Of a DNA stretch of 64,000 bases, positions 24,001 to 40,606 are shown piece after piece. The stretch spans positions 4,045,928 through 4,109,927 of the forward strand of contig ML679995.1 in assembly GCA_007922225.1 (NCBI GenBank), written 5' to 3'. The notes beneath the pieces were generated by a model. It had not been told where the DNA came from and did not search any database. It was given only the letters and a program-made list of their open reading frames with translations. Position numbers and translations under genes: made by a program. How positions within the stretch are numbered: position 1 is the first letter of the stretch; every line of letters begins with the position of its first letter. This stretch comes from Emydura subglobosa (lineage: Eukaryota; Chordata; Testudines; Chelidae).

Positions 24001-26934
24001 GATCCAGCAAGGTGCTGAGCCCTCTCAGTTGCATTTGAAATCCATGAAAACTGAGGGCCATTCAGGATCGGGCCCTTGTACATCATGCAATTCAAAATAC
24101 CTCAGCGTGGTTGCAGGTGAAATAAGCCAGGGCAGACTTTGTCCCAACATAGTTGCCAAAGGCCACGCGCACCGAGGGTGCTGTATAGTGAATAAATAAT
24201 AACCGTCTGCATTGCTTTTTCTTTCTAAGCTAACACCATCAGTTCTTCAGCAACGATCTACACCAGCTCCAGGGGCTCTCCCCTGGAGTCGCCTGCCTCC
24301 ACACTGGCTGATGAATTTAACAGCACAATCCCTCCACCACGGAGCGACCAGATGCATCTAGCAACGGAGAAGGGTGGGTACTTTGCCTTCCTGAATGCAC
24401 GTGTCAGAAGAGCAGCGGGGGCTGTGGTTTAGTGGCCACAGCGCAAGGGCACAGCCCTGTCACGTCACACTGCTGTGACATTCTGTTGGCCCTGGGAAGC
24501 CATGCACTGATGTGCGGCTATGGCTTCCCCAGATATGCCACAGTCAGAACTAGAGTGGCACACAGACACTCCAAGCACCATAGTGCTACACACCAGGGCT
24601 CCCAAGCACTTCCCACTCTGAGGGCAAGGGCCCCTGCACCAAAAGCACAGCCATAAAGAGAAATCAGAATGCAGTGCAATGCTCCCACCTATTCTGCAGC
24701 ACAGCACACTAACGTGAGTGTCTCTGCTCCTTCCCCACCCCCCGCAGAGGTGCCCGCCCAGTTTAAAACTCAACTTGGACTTGGAGGGAAAAGTGCTGGG
24801 GCCAGGCCTACAGGTATGTGGAAATGACCAACAAGCAAAGGGGAAAGACGGGAAGATGGATAGAAAGCTGGCTAGATCATCAGGCTCAATGGGTAGTGAT
24901 CAACGGCTCCATGTCTAGCTGGCAGCTGATATCAAGTGGAGTGCCCCAGGGATTGTTTTTGTTCAACATCTTCATTAATGACCTGGAGGATGGGGTGGAT
25001 TGCACGCTCAGCAAGTTTGCAGATGACACTAAGCTGGGGGGAGTGGTAGATACACTGGAGTGTAGGGAGAGGATACAGAGTGACCTAGACGAATTGGAGG
25101 ATTGGGCCAAAAGAAATCTGATGAGGTTCAACAAAGACAAGTGGAGAGTCCTGTACTTAGGCCAGAAGAATCCCATATACTGCTAGACTGGGGACTGACG
25201 GGCTAGGCAGCAGTTCTGCAGAAAAGGACCTGGGGGTAACAGTGGACAAGAAGCTGGATATGAGCCAGCAGTGTGCCCTGGTTGCAAAGAAGGTTAATAG
25301 CATATTGGGCTGCATTAGTAGGAGCATTGCCAGCAGATGGAGGGAAGTGATTATTCCCCTCTGTTCGGCATTGGTGAGGCCTCATTTGGAGTATCGTGTC
25401 CAGTTTTGGGCCCCCCACTACAGAAAGGATGTGGACAATTGAGGGAATCCAGGGAAGGACAATGAAAATGACTACGGGGCTGGGGCATATGAGGAGAGAC
25501 TGAGGGAACTGGGTTATTTGGTTCTGCAGAAGAGAAAAGTGAGGGGGGATTTGATAGTAGCCTTCAACTACCTGCAAGGGGGTTCCAGGGAGGATGGGGC
25601 TAGGCTGTTCTCAGTGGTGGCAGATGACAGAACAAGGAGCAATGGTCTCAAGTTGCAGTGGGGGAGGTCTAGGTTGGATATTAGAAAAAGTTTTTCCCCA
25701 GGAGGGTGGTGAAGCACTGGAATGGGTTACCTGGGGGGAAAATCTCCATCTTTAGAGGTTTTTAAGGCCCAGCTTGATAAAAGCCTGGCTGGGATGATTT
25801 AGGTGAGGTTGGTCCTGCTTTGTATCCCAGAACTCTGGGTGGCCACGCAGAGACTTCTGAATACTCATTACCCTCTGAGAAAGGAGGGAAAACATGCCCT
25901 GGACAGGCTGTAAAAATGCAAAGCTGGCACATGACCGCATGAACAAGACCCCCCCCCGCCTCCCTCCACCCAACCCCACAGCTACTCCTGATGGGGCTCT
26001 GACAGTCCATCCTAGTGCGGAGCGATGTTATGGGTATCTCTCTTGAAAGAACAGAGGAAAGGGAGCAGGTGGGGAAAATGTGTGTGATCGAGTGATTTGA
26101 TCCCATTTCAGCCACCAACTGGAAGACAGTCATGCTGGTCCTCAGCCCCTTTGCATTTATACTGGGGCTTATCATACTGACACTGAACGTTCATCACAAC
26201 AAGTAAGTGGGATGAAGTTTCTCCTTTCCGTGGTTCACTGTTGTCACAGCTGTGTAATTAAAGGCCTAAAAGCCACACCTGTACTAGCACATCACTCTCC
26301 ACGCACATGCAGGCTCTATGTCCTCTCCATCCTCCCCACCTCCGACACTTTTGTCCATGTTCTGGTCATCTCTCCCCTTTGACTAGAATCTTCTTCTCTC
26401 TGGCCTCCTGTTGCTTCATCCTTCCTTCCCTGCAGCTTGTCCATAATGCAATTAACACAGTCTCCTCCCTCTCCGGTTTCAATCACATTATATCCAGAGA
26501 GGGTGGTCTGTGTGGGAAGCTTGCTGTTGCTGCCCAGAGCATACCTGTTCTGCAGATAACGGAATTCAGGTTCCAGGGCTGCTGCTCCAGCACTACATTC
26601 ACATGAGAAAGCAAGGGGCAGGCAGATGCAATTACATCTGTTGGGAAGGGCACTGCCCACCTTGGCTATAAATGAAATTTTAGGTGAAATACCTGATTTT
26701 TGGTCCCATTTTATCTGTGCACCTAGGAAGAAGAAGCTCCTGTCTGCTTTGAAGAGCTACCCTGAGAGCTGCAGCAGAGCTGACTTACAGGAGCAGTCTG
26801 CATTAACGGTGACAGCAGGCAGCTGGCAACGCAGCATTCCCGTCTCTCTGCCCCCTTCCTTGCGGCATGGTGAAATACTGATCGAGTGGAAGGATGGGAC
26901 CATCACTCCCCTTTTTGATAATGCTAACTTTTAG
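5949..26934 (+). CDS. Type I membrane protein with a single mannose-receptor-type cysteine-rich (ricin-B-like) domain; five coding exons
   Basis: Spliced CDS: 5949-6003, 19715-20185, 24230-24373, 26112-26202, 26727-26934 (969 nt, 322 aa). All junctions are GT-AG and phases match. The ATG has A at -3 and G at +4. Residues 1-22 form a signal peptide ending V-S-A. Residues about 30-150 hold six cysteines (36, 52, 78, 95, 105, 149) and Q-x-W-like motifs at 59-61 and 101-103. This is the cysteine and tryptophan pattern of the N-terminal CysR domain of the mannose receptor family. W140, in an S-K-W-K context, matches the position of the tryptophan that stacks on sulfated sugar in the mannose receptor (from memory). 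A Ser/Thr-rich stalk (about 176-223), one transmembrane helix (about 229-250), four lysines (254-257) and a 65-residue tail follow. No C-type lectin or fibronectin II domain is visible. A role as a surface receptor for sulfated glycans is inferred. I do not recognise a named gene. Confidence 0.85.
6220..6420 (+). repeat. MIR-like SINE
   Basis: 'tagagcatgaggccagagagc' followed by 'ccttgggtaagtcacgtgctgtc ... cctcagtttcccccatctg'. Diverged. Confidence 0.6.
9966..10121. mobile_element. Short hAT-like MITE (cagtgcttaattt ends)
   Basis: Left end cagtgcttaattt and right end aaattaacctctg are imperfect inverted repeats. Flanking 8-mers ggcaactg and ggcaccca agree at 5 of 8 positions. The interior repeats 'agccccggcacctct' twice. 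Confidence 0.55.
11110..11600 (+). mobile_element. CR1 LINE, 3' end of ORF2 and 3' UTR
   Basis: Open frame 11138-11515 encodes the CR1 C-terminal region: R-V-Q-R-R-A-T-K-M, then [10 protein letters not shown]-x-[14 protein letters not shown] and W-N-G-L-P. The 3' UTR ends 'gaggtcccttccaactctaatcttctatgg'. It is 5'-truncated, as is usual for CR1. Confidence 0.93.
12177..12224. repeat. Three tandem copies of a 16-bp unit
   Basis: Unit ccataatctctattgt repeated three times, the last copy ending differently. It sits at the 3' edge of the degenerate Ty3/gypsy pol region. Confidence 0.85.
12440..13016 (-). pseudogene. Gypsy integrase remnant (zinc-binding and core domains)
   Basis: Two overlapping frames. 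13016-12741 has I-H-x3-H and 12768-12502 has C-M-E-H-C, then L-A-V-D-L-C and V-V-D-Y-F-S-R-Y. The position of the next catalytic Asp reads I-N-S. Frameshift and substitutions make it inactive. Confidence 0.82.
13004..13388. mobile_element. hAT MITE nested in the gypsy element
   Basis: Ends cagtggctctcaatc and ggttgagaaccacta. Flanking 8-mers ctttagat (12996-13003) and cattacat (13389-13396) agree at 6 of 8 positions. The 385-bp interior is AT-rich and noncoding. Confidence 0.8.
13734..13931 (-). pseudogene. Gypsy RNase H remnant
   Basis: Encodes [11 protein letters not shown] with the first catalytic aspartate, then a degenerate helix ending F-Y-R-Y-L-C-G. The usual E-K-E-x-L-A segment is altered. 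Confidence 0.75.
14238..14672 (-). pseudogene. Gypsy reverse-transcriptase remnant
   Basis: 145-codon open frame with the RT palm motifs A (L-D-T-S-S-G-F-W-Q) and B ([10 protein letters not shown]). Motif C is F-M-N-D, where family members have a D-D pair, so a catalytic aspartate is lost. Confidence 0.88.
16570..16790 (+). repeat. MIR-like SINE
   Basis: 'gtggtgatgttgggcaaacacctaa ... cctctgtgtcccttctgtaaaatgc ... ctcacaggggtgctcagagg', a diverged MIR core and tail. Confidence 0.65.
17785..17955 (+). repeat. L2-like LINE 3' end with AT-rich tail
   Basis: Contains 'aaactctttggcaaagggactgtc ... tacaacacctagcacaa ... ttacagtaatacaaataatt'. Related copies are at about 42545, 44100 and 54850. 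Confidence 0.6.
19715..20185 (+). CDS. Exon 2: entire CysR/beta-trefoil domain
   Basis: A 471-nt phase 1-1 exon between an acceptor ending acag and a gtaaga donor. It carries the whole six-cysteine domain (codons 19-176) in one exon. A symmetrical 1-1 exon that carries a complete extracellular module is typical of exon shuffling. Local GC is clearly higher than in the flanking introns. Confidence 0.93.
22590..22740 (+). repeat. MIR-like SINE
   Basis: Good match to the MIR core: 'cctgggcaagtcacttaac ... cctcatctgtaaaatggga'. Confidence 0.8.
22770..22890 (+). repeat. CR1 3' end fragment
   Basis: 'tgcaggggactggactaaat ... cttccagtcctacatttcta' with a terminal tgattctg motif, typical of CR1 3' ends. 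Confidence 0.75.
24230..24373 (+). CDS. Exon 3: Ser/Thr/Pro-rich stalk
   Basis: A 144-nt phase 1-1 exon after a pyrimidine-rich tract ending ttctaag; donor gtgggt. It encodes residues about 177-223, rich in S, T and P, with an N-S-T N-glycosylation sequon. It probably forms an O-glycosylated spacer between the lectin-like head and the membrane. Confidence 0.85.
24374..26111 (+). other. Intron 3 of the CysR-domain gene
   Basis: Mostly occupied by a CR1 copy (24815-25822). The flanks 24374-24810 and 25823-26111 have no recognisable element. Confidence 0.7.
24815..25822 (+). mobile_element. CR1 LINE, reverse transcriptase C-terminal part to near 3' end
   Basis: Open frame 24818-25183 encodes W-I-E-S-W-L, S-G-V-P-Q-G, F-I-N-D-L and the RT catalytic F-A-D-D-T-K. 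The frame then breaks. The downstream part repeats the C-terminal region seen at 11138 ([14 protein letters not shown]). It lacks the final CR1 3' terminus. Confidence 0.93.
26112..26202 (+). CDS. Exon 4: transmembrane segment
   Basis: A 91-nt exon (phase 1 in, 2 out) with acceptor tttcag and donor gtaagt. It encodes N-W-K followed by about 22 hydrophobic residues and then H-H-N-K. The basic residues lie on the C-terminal side, which predicts a type I orientation. Confidence 0.9.
26203..26726 (+). other. Intron 4 of the CysR-domain gene
   Basis: 524-nt intron; no element recognised. It contains antisense and sense open frames of about 100 codons that look incidental. Confidence 0.7.
26727..26934 (+). 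CDS. Exon 5: cytoplasmic tail and stop
   Basis: Acceptor ctag at 26723-26726. The exon completes K254 and encodes K-K-K then a 65-residue tail ending in an acidic/hydrophobic motif (E-I-L-I-E-W-K-D-G, then D-N-A-N-F) and TAG at 26932-26934. No ITAM or ITIM is visible. A candidate polyadenylation signal (aataaa, 27588-27593) lies about 650 nt downstream. Confidence 0.88.
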
Positions 26935-27587
26935 ATGGGCTACCTCAGAAATAACTGAGCCCATTGCATCTATATTACAATGTCCTCCAGTAAGATCCTC
27001 CCACTGGGAACAATCCACCCTTAGTGAATTTTTTTTCAATAGCCTAATGGTTTTGAAAGGAACCAGCAAAAACCATTTAACACTTGAACAATCACATGAT
27101 GCAGCACAAAATTGTAGCAAGCAAGGCAGATTGTGTTATGTTTGTTGAGATGCACAGTGCTTAAACTTTCTCCAGGGTTCTCATTTATTCTGTAATGAGA
27201 CCCATACATAACCACAGAGTGCCTGGCTGGCTGCTAATGTGCCTTGCCTTCAGTTTTCCTTTGGATTCTAGCACCACTGATCACACAAGAATGTTATTCC
27301 GCCAACTCAAACGGTAAGGGGAATAAACAAATGCAAGTAGGGTTTGATTTTTTACTTCAAAGTGGAAAACTGGATCCCAAGCCAGCTACCAGTTACTCTT
27401 AGAAAACTGCTCAGTGACTTTGGCCATAAGAGAATCTGTGACGTATCAGCTCGGCCTTCAGCAACCAAAACCAGAATGACTGTCCCTGACATTGTTCAAC
27501 CATTTGCTGAAGCTCCCCCCCCCCGCCTGCACCCCATGATATTGATAAAGAAAGAGCAGTTTCTTTCTTCTTCTTCTTTTTTTTTTA

Positions 27588-27593
27588 AATAAA
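27588..27593 (+). terminator. Candidate polyadenylation signal for the CysR-domain gene
   Basis: An AATAAA hexamer follows a T-rich tract 654 nt after the stop codon at 26934. Other AATAAA hexamers lie at about 27323 and 28157, so the site actually used cannot be decided from sequence alone. Confidence 0.35.
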
Positions 27594-29230
27594 AGTCGTT
27601 GCACTCCACCTTTCCATCCTGAGCCATTGCAAAACAGCTGCTGGCAGAGTATCTGCCTCACCAAGAGTTTTATATTCCTGGTATACAACACTAATTTACA
27701 ATTCTACAGCACTTTTCATCACTCCAAATCCTAAAGCACTTACTGAATGCTACATATGCACTGCCATTAAAATGCGGCTACCCACCCTGGCTTCAGCTAA
27801 TACAGTATTTTCTGTTGTGGCCAATGGCTGTTCATTACTGTTGACTGGGTAGAAGGGGTTACTTGAAAATAGCTCTATATTCTAGTTTAATATGTAATGT
27901 CTTGCATTAACCAAAGCAATGCCATTGTTTACATGGCGTTGGTAAAATGGGAGCTGAAAATAACAATGAAAACATGACTGTGAAACAGCACAAGGTATTA
28001 GGAATTCTCTCTCTCTCTCTCGTGTTTACTGGTTGATTTTCTTTTTAATCTTTGTTCTTTTATTGTTCTGAGTGTTATTAACCCAAACAAGCCCCCTGCA
28101 TGCTCTCCACCACTCCCTGGCATCACCCGTACTCAACTGGTTTGAAACAGTGTTCAGAATAAAGCTGAGTTTAAAAAAAAAAAATCAGGAGTGTTGAAAT
28201 CATTTCTCTTACTAAAGCACAATGCATTGCTGTATTCGTGGAAATCCTTTTGTAGTGTAGGAACAAAATGGGCCCAGTCCTACAAGGAGCTGAGCATTCA
28301 ACTCCTAGTGAGGTCAGTAGAAGCTGAAGGTGTCAGTAGCTCAGCACCTTACGAGATAAGGCCCAGAGACAAGACTTAGTTATAGCTTTCACCTCTAATG
28401 TTCTAGCAAGTGTGTGCACAGCACTATCAGCTATTGTATGGACTGAAGACCTACTTATTTGCAAGTGATCACATTGTCCACTAGGGACTGCAACCCATAG
28501 GGAAAAGGAATATTAATACTATCACAGCTACTGGAAATTTGGCATTAACTTCTAAAGCAGAGGATCCTGAGCTCAGTGTAGGCGCAGACTCATTCTACCA
28601 CCAAGACCAAGTGTATAATATATTGCTGACCTTCAACGTGTAAGACAAAGACCAAAATAAGAGGTGACCAAAATAGTAGGAGAGAGGTGAAAATTATCAT
28701 TTAAATTCTGGTCATCTCTAACACCTTCCATCCCAGGCTCTCAAAGCACTTTGCAAACATTAAATGAGGGAGGTAAGGAAATAACATGATTTTGCCCAAG
28801 TTACCAGAATGAGGCAGTGGTGAAGCTGAGAATAGAAGCCAGCACTTTTGGCTATTATTCTTCTGCTCAAAACTCAGGCGCGAATTTTTGTAAATGTGTT
28901 TTATTATTAAAATTCCCCCTGGGCTCCGTTTCTCAATACAGTCCTTCTGGTGTCAGGAGAGAGCAAGTATTTGATTTTTCAATAGGACCTGCAGCTGGCT
29001 CAGCACTTTTGAAATTCAGGCCTTAAGAGACTTGATAAAAGCAACAAGAGGAGTAGTAGTCAGTGCTGAGATTTGAACTCAGCTCTCATTCATGCTTAGA
29101 TCGGACCAATCTTCTCCACATGAATGAGGATGACCTAGGAAGACAAAAGCAAAGGCTCCACAGAAGCTCAACATATCATAACCCCATACGACAGGTTGGT
29201 ATAAAATTTACATTTCCTCACAAGCCCAGT

Positions 29231-29236
29231 TTTATT
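29231..29236 (-). terminator. Candidate NUDT2 polyadenylation signal
   Basis: Plus-strand tttatt reads AATAAA on the minus strand, about 60 nt after the NUDT2 stop codon. This is a plausible short 3' UTR signal; usage is not shown. Confidence 0.4.
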
Positions 29237-29295
29237 CTTGTTAAAAGAGCAGCCCAGGTTTCCTTGAAAATCCTCTTTTACCTCCATGAAATAAT

Positions 29296-36366
<7,071 letters not shown>

Positions 36367-36889
36367 TTAACCACTACAAACAGGAATAAGAGTAGTGTAA
36401 TGCAGTGTCTGCAGCTGCAATTGCACTAGCTGTGAAGTTTGTGATGGGGTAAAGCCCTTATATAACCAGAAGTGAAGAAGAGAGAGCTGATTCGCTAGAC
36501 AAACTGTCAGTCACCCAGAGAGAAAGGGATGTGACTTCCTTCCCGGGCAGGACACTGGGTAGGGAAGCCCTGTATAAAATACCTGTCTCCATCTCATCTA
36601 GAGTCATAATTGTAGGACTGGTCATTCCCTGTTCTAGCCACTAGGTTGTACTGTAAAAAGGCACAGAAGTAGTTTAAGCCCTAATTTGATGTTCAGTGCC
36701 AAGTGACACATCCCCTCTGGTGGCAAATACCATGCTCAAGAAGACTGCTGGTAGGGACAATTTATTACATAGAAAGTGGAGGGCATAAGAGTGAAGTAGT
36801 GAATGTATTTCAACAACATGATTATTTCCTGTTCTGAGCAAAGTTTCTTACTTTGATAGGTCCTGCTATGTTTAAATAATACATTTAAC

Positions 36890-37050
36890 ACAGCATGTTT
36901 CATGTATTGTACAAAGGTGATACTGTCACCTCTGTTTTACACATGGGAAAACTGAGGCACAGAGCAGGGAGGTGACTTGTCCAGAAAGGCTATGGCAGTC
37001 CCAGGTTAGTATCCAGCTGTCCTGACTAACCACTATCAAGGCTGCTCCTC
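36890..37050 (-). repeat. MIR-like SINE, reverse orientation
   Basis: 'tgttttacacatgggaaaactgaggcac ... ggtgacttgtcca' is the reverse complement of the MIR core. Confidence 0.75.
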
Positions 37051-37522
37051 TACTGTTTAGTTGCTGTCAATAGGCTGCAAGGTATGCCAGTGTTTGCACC
37101 TAATGGTAATGTATCTGTGATATGAGGTAATCTGCAAAGCTCAGAGATTTCTATGTATCCATTCTGAAGGATTTGAAATAGTTAGGAGTGATATTACCTG
37201 TTCTTCAGGTCTGTAGCAATGCAAACCAATTATATAGGCAATTAGCACCATCTCCTGTACATGCCTGGAAATTCCATGCTTCAAGAGTGTGGAAGCTAGA
37301 CATGGGAATAACCCTTCAACAATTCTCAGTTGTAAAGCACATCTGTGCACAAGCAAACATGTCCAGTTGTGAGTTGTACCTAGACAACAAACACCAGCAC
37401 TGCTGCAAAACCAGTGTAAGCAGGACTAGCCCTGGTGTACACTGACACACAAACATGCCCCCCACTGCCAACAGGTTCATTCTAACACACATCTATCCAG
37501 GACATTAGCTCTTTGCACCTAT

Positions 37523-37605
37523 ACACTTTTAAGGCCCGAAGGGACCATTACGATCATCTAGTCTGTCCTCCTTTATCACACAGGCCAGAAAACCTCACCC
37601 AGCCA
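37523..37605 (-). repeat. CR1-type 3' fragment, reverse
   Basis: 'aggcccgaagggaccattac' followed by 'gatcatctagtctgtcctcc', the reverse of a CR1 3' end. A related piece is at 20965-21040 and a more diverged one at about 41730-41790. Confidence 0.65.
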
Positions 37606-38123
37606 TTTCTGCACCAAGCATGATTCTCAAGTCCCCTCACCACACTTTTCAATGACAGTTTAACACTATGTCTCTTCAACCTCCCTCTCATTCCTATATT
37701 ATTTCTCACAGAGCAAAGAAAAAGCAGTCAACGCACGAAGCTAATAATACTTAGCATTTTGAGAGCTCTCATCACCTACAGATATTAACTGATTCAGCCT
37801 CCTACCTCTGTTAGGGAGGTAAGTGCGATGATCTCCATTTAACAAAGGGAAGAACAGAAGCATCATTGTCCCTGGTGGAGCTGGCTATATCATTTGTGGG
37901 CCCCCAAACACCTACAGGAGAATTAGGCAAGGAGCAGCCTTACCCTCTGCTCCCACAAACTACCAGCTGGCTCCTAGCATGTGGCGCTCTGACATGAACC
38001 AAGGACATACAGTGCACGCTAGAGACACAGAGTTCAAGGCCACTTGGGTAAATGGAGGGTATGGAACAGGGAGATGTTTAGGTTGAAGTGGAATAGCGCG
38101 CTCTGAGAAGTGATGGGAAGTAG

Positions 38124-38768
38124 TGTCGAGGAAAAATAAAGTCACACTGCTACATTTTAGAGTTGGATCGGGTGCAGCTTTAATTGTGACACACACAATC
38201 ACATAACCATAGCTATGGGGAATACTATAGCCATAGGGAAAACCCAGGTGGCTATAAGGAAGTCAAGCAGCATGTCTGGATGCTGGGCAAATGTACTTCC
38301 TCTGGCTACCAGATACAATAGACTTATATAGGGGTTGCTTAGGTTCATTTACATGTTGATCGTATAGTGGAATTGTATTAACAGTTTATACTTAACAGGA
38401 AAGACAATCAATGCACGGTGGGGCACACCAGACACCCTCATAGGAACGCCCAATGAGTCACTTGAGTATACAATGTAGTTTTCAGGGACCCTGGCTCACA
38501 CCCGAAGATGGGTGGTGACACAATACTTGTTCAAATGCTAATTTGCATGGAGTGAGTTTCTATGGGGCCAGTAAGACAAAGGGGGGCAGGTACTGGTACT
38601 TATCAAAACAGGAGATGTCGGTTTACAGACATCAAAAGGGCTAGAGTTCACAAAAGGAGTTTGCATTTAAATGGTGGTCCTGAGACATCCTGTGGGATTT
38701 TAGCATCTTTATCTCAGTCTCAGTTTGGGGCATCCTGTCAGTGATTTAACCTGAGGGCTTCCGTCACA
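38124..38768 (-). mobile_element. Possible solo LTR (endogenous retrovirus), minus orientation
   Basis: On the minus strand it begins tgtgacgg and ends cctcgaca. A TATA-like ctatataag lies at about 38340-38330 and an aattaaag polyadenylation-like signal at about 38185. The last bases resemble the end of the LTR at 31195-31666. Flanks gtag and gttc do not match, so the call is tentative. Confidence 0.45.
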
Positions 38769-39080
38769 GTTCAGGCTACCCAGTTTCAGCCAGGCCCTCT
38801 ATAATTAATTTCAGGCCAGGCATTCTATAATCAATTCTATGATTAATTCTGTGATTCCACAGTAGCTTGGACCACTTGGAGGAGTGCATGCTGGTAAGAG
38901 GGGGAGCCAGGATGCTCCATTTGGGAAGGAATAGTGTATTGGGGGGGGGGGGGTGAACTAGAGTGCTGGAAGCTCTGTAGGAGATGCATAGGAGATTCAG
39001 GTTGCATAGGTCAAAACAGAATAATAGTATCTATAGTGCTTTAAGTGATTATCCAGGGACAGCCAGGTCAGTGGCAGACA

Positions 39081-39643
39081 CAGTGGCAGAAGATAACTCA
39101 GCCAATGTGATTTTATTGTGACTCTTGTACTATGTGGTGTGTTTTTTAAAGCCTCATGGAACCGTGAGACTCTCAACCTCCATTTAAAACTAAAAAATAA
39201 GTGTCTAATCCTGACCGTGGCTCAAAGCTTGAAAACGTGACCTCTAGAGGCACTAAACCCAGAAGGCAAATAAGAAGACCCCCAAATCTGTTGTGTTTTT
39301 AGAAGTCCATTTATGATTTTCAGACCAATCCCATGATTTTCTGCAGCCTGATTCATGATTTTTGAAAATGTAGAGTTGCAACGCTAGTAATGCATGAGAG
39401 TGGTAGGAGGGAGTCTGGAACCCTTGAGGAGGGCTCTATGTCAAAAGAGAGAGCAGCGCACACTAGGAAACAAGGGGTCTGGGCACCTCAGACTGAACCA
39501 GGGCAGCAGCGCCTTGTGTAAAGCGTGCAAGGGAGAATCCGCTGTGGAGGTAGGACCGCAGCTTAGGAATCCAGAGGCTGGGGCTGCCCATTCCCACCTA
39601 GTGTTAGCTCCTGTCCCTCTCCTAATCCCCCCTTCATTCCAGA
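39081..39643. repeat. 563-bp direct duplication, left copy
   Basis: Matches 40044-40606 base for base at an offset of 963. The only difference I see is G at 39323 against A at 40286. It abuts the N gap exactly, which suggests an unmerged contig overlap rather than a biological repeat. Confidence 0.95.
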
Positions 39644-40043
39644 NNNNNNNNNNNNNNNNNNNNNNNNNNNNNNNNNNNNNNNNNNNNNNNNNNNNNNNNN
39701 NNNNNNNNNNNNNNNNNNNNNNNNNNNNNNNNNNNNNNNNNNNNNNNNNNNNNNNNNNNNNNNNNNNNNNNNNNNNNNNNNNNNNNNNNNNNNNNNNNNN
39801 NNNNNNNNNNNNNNNNNNNNNNNNNNNNNNNNNNNNNNNNNNNNNNNNNNNNNNNNNNNNNNNNNNNNNNNNNNNNNNNNNNNNNNNNNNNNNNNNNNNN
39901 NNNNNNNNNNNNNNNNNNNNNNNNNNNNNNNNNNNNNNNNNNNNNNNNNNNNNNNNNNNNNNNNNNNNNNNNNNNNNNNNNNNNNNNNNNNNNNNNNNNN
40001 NNNNNNNNNNNNNNNNNNNNNNNNNNNNNNNNNNNNNNNNNNN
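39644..40043. other. Assembly gap (400 N)
   Basis: Exactly 400 N between the two copies of the 563-bp duplication. Open frames that cross it are meaningless. Confidence 1.
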
Positions 40044-40606
40044 CAGTGGCAGAAGATAACTCAGCCAATGTGATTTTATTGTGACTCTTGTACTATGTGG
40101 TGTGTTTTTTAAAGCCTCATGGAACCGTGAGACTCTCAACCTCCATTTAAAACTAAAAAATAAGTGTCTAATCCTGACCGTGGCTCAAAGCTTGAAAACG
40201 TGACCTCTAGAGGCACTAAACCCAGAAGGCAAATAAGAAGACCCCCAAATCTGTTGTGTTTTTAGAAGTCCATTTATGATTTTCAAACCAATCCCATGAT
40301 TTTCTGCAGCCTGATTCATGATTTTTGAAAATGTAGAGTTGCAACGCTAGTAATGCATGAGAGTGGTAGGAGGGAGTCTGGAACCCTTGAGGAGGGCTCT
40401 ATGTCAAAAGAGAGAGCAGCGCACACTAGGAAACAAGGGGTCTGGGCACCTCAGACTGAACCAGGGCAGCAGCGCCTTGTGTAAAGCGTGCAAGGGAGAA
40501 TCCGCTGTGGAGGTAGGACCGCAGCTTAGGAATCCAGAGGCTGGGGCTGCCCATTCCCACCTAGTGTTAGCTCCTGTCCCTCTCCTAATCCCCCCTTCAT
40601 TCCAGA
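40044..40606. repeat. 563-bp direct duplication, right copy
   Basis: Second copy of 39081-39643, beginning at the first base after the gap. Continues into the C-rich tract at 40607. Confidence 0.95.

Larger units (their letters stand above)
20186..24229 (+). other. Intron 2 of the CysR-domain gene
   Basis: About 4.0 kb. It has a CR1 3' fragment in reverse orientation at about 20965-21040, a MIR-like SINE at 22590-22740 and a CR1 3' end at 22770-22890. The rest, including 21060-22560 and 22900-24200, shows nothing that I can assign. Confidence 0.7.
26935..29295. other. Convergent 3' region between the CysR gene and NUDT2
   Basis: Holds both 3' UTRs. A (TCT)/T tract lies at about 27561-27586, a short (CT)n at about 28005-28021 and a reverse MIR-like copy at about 28700-28860. 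No gene seen. Confidence 0.6.

Noticed and set aside
39394..40139. Open frames of 144-232 codons on both strands
   Set aside because: They cross the 400-N gap; most residues are unknown and the flanks are the duplicated noncoding block.
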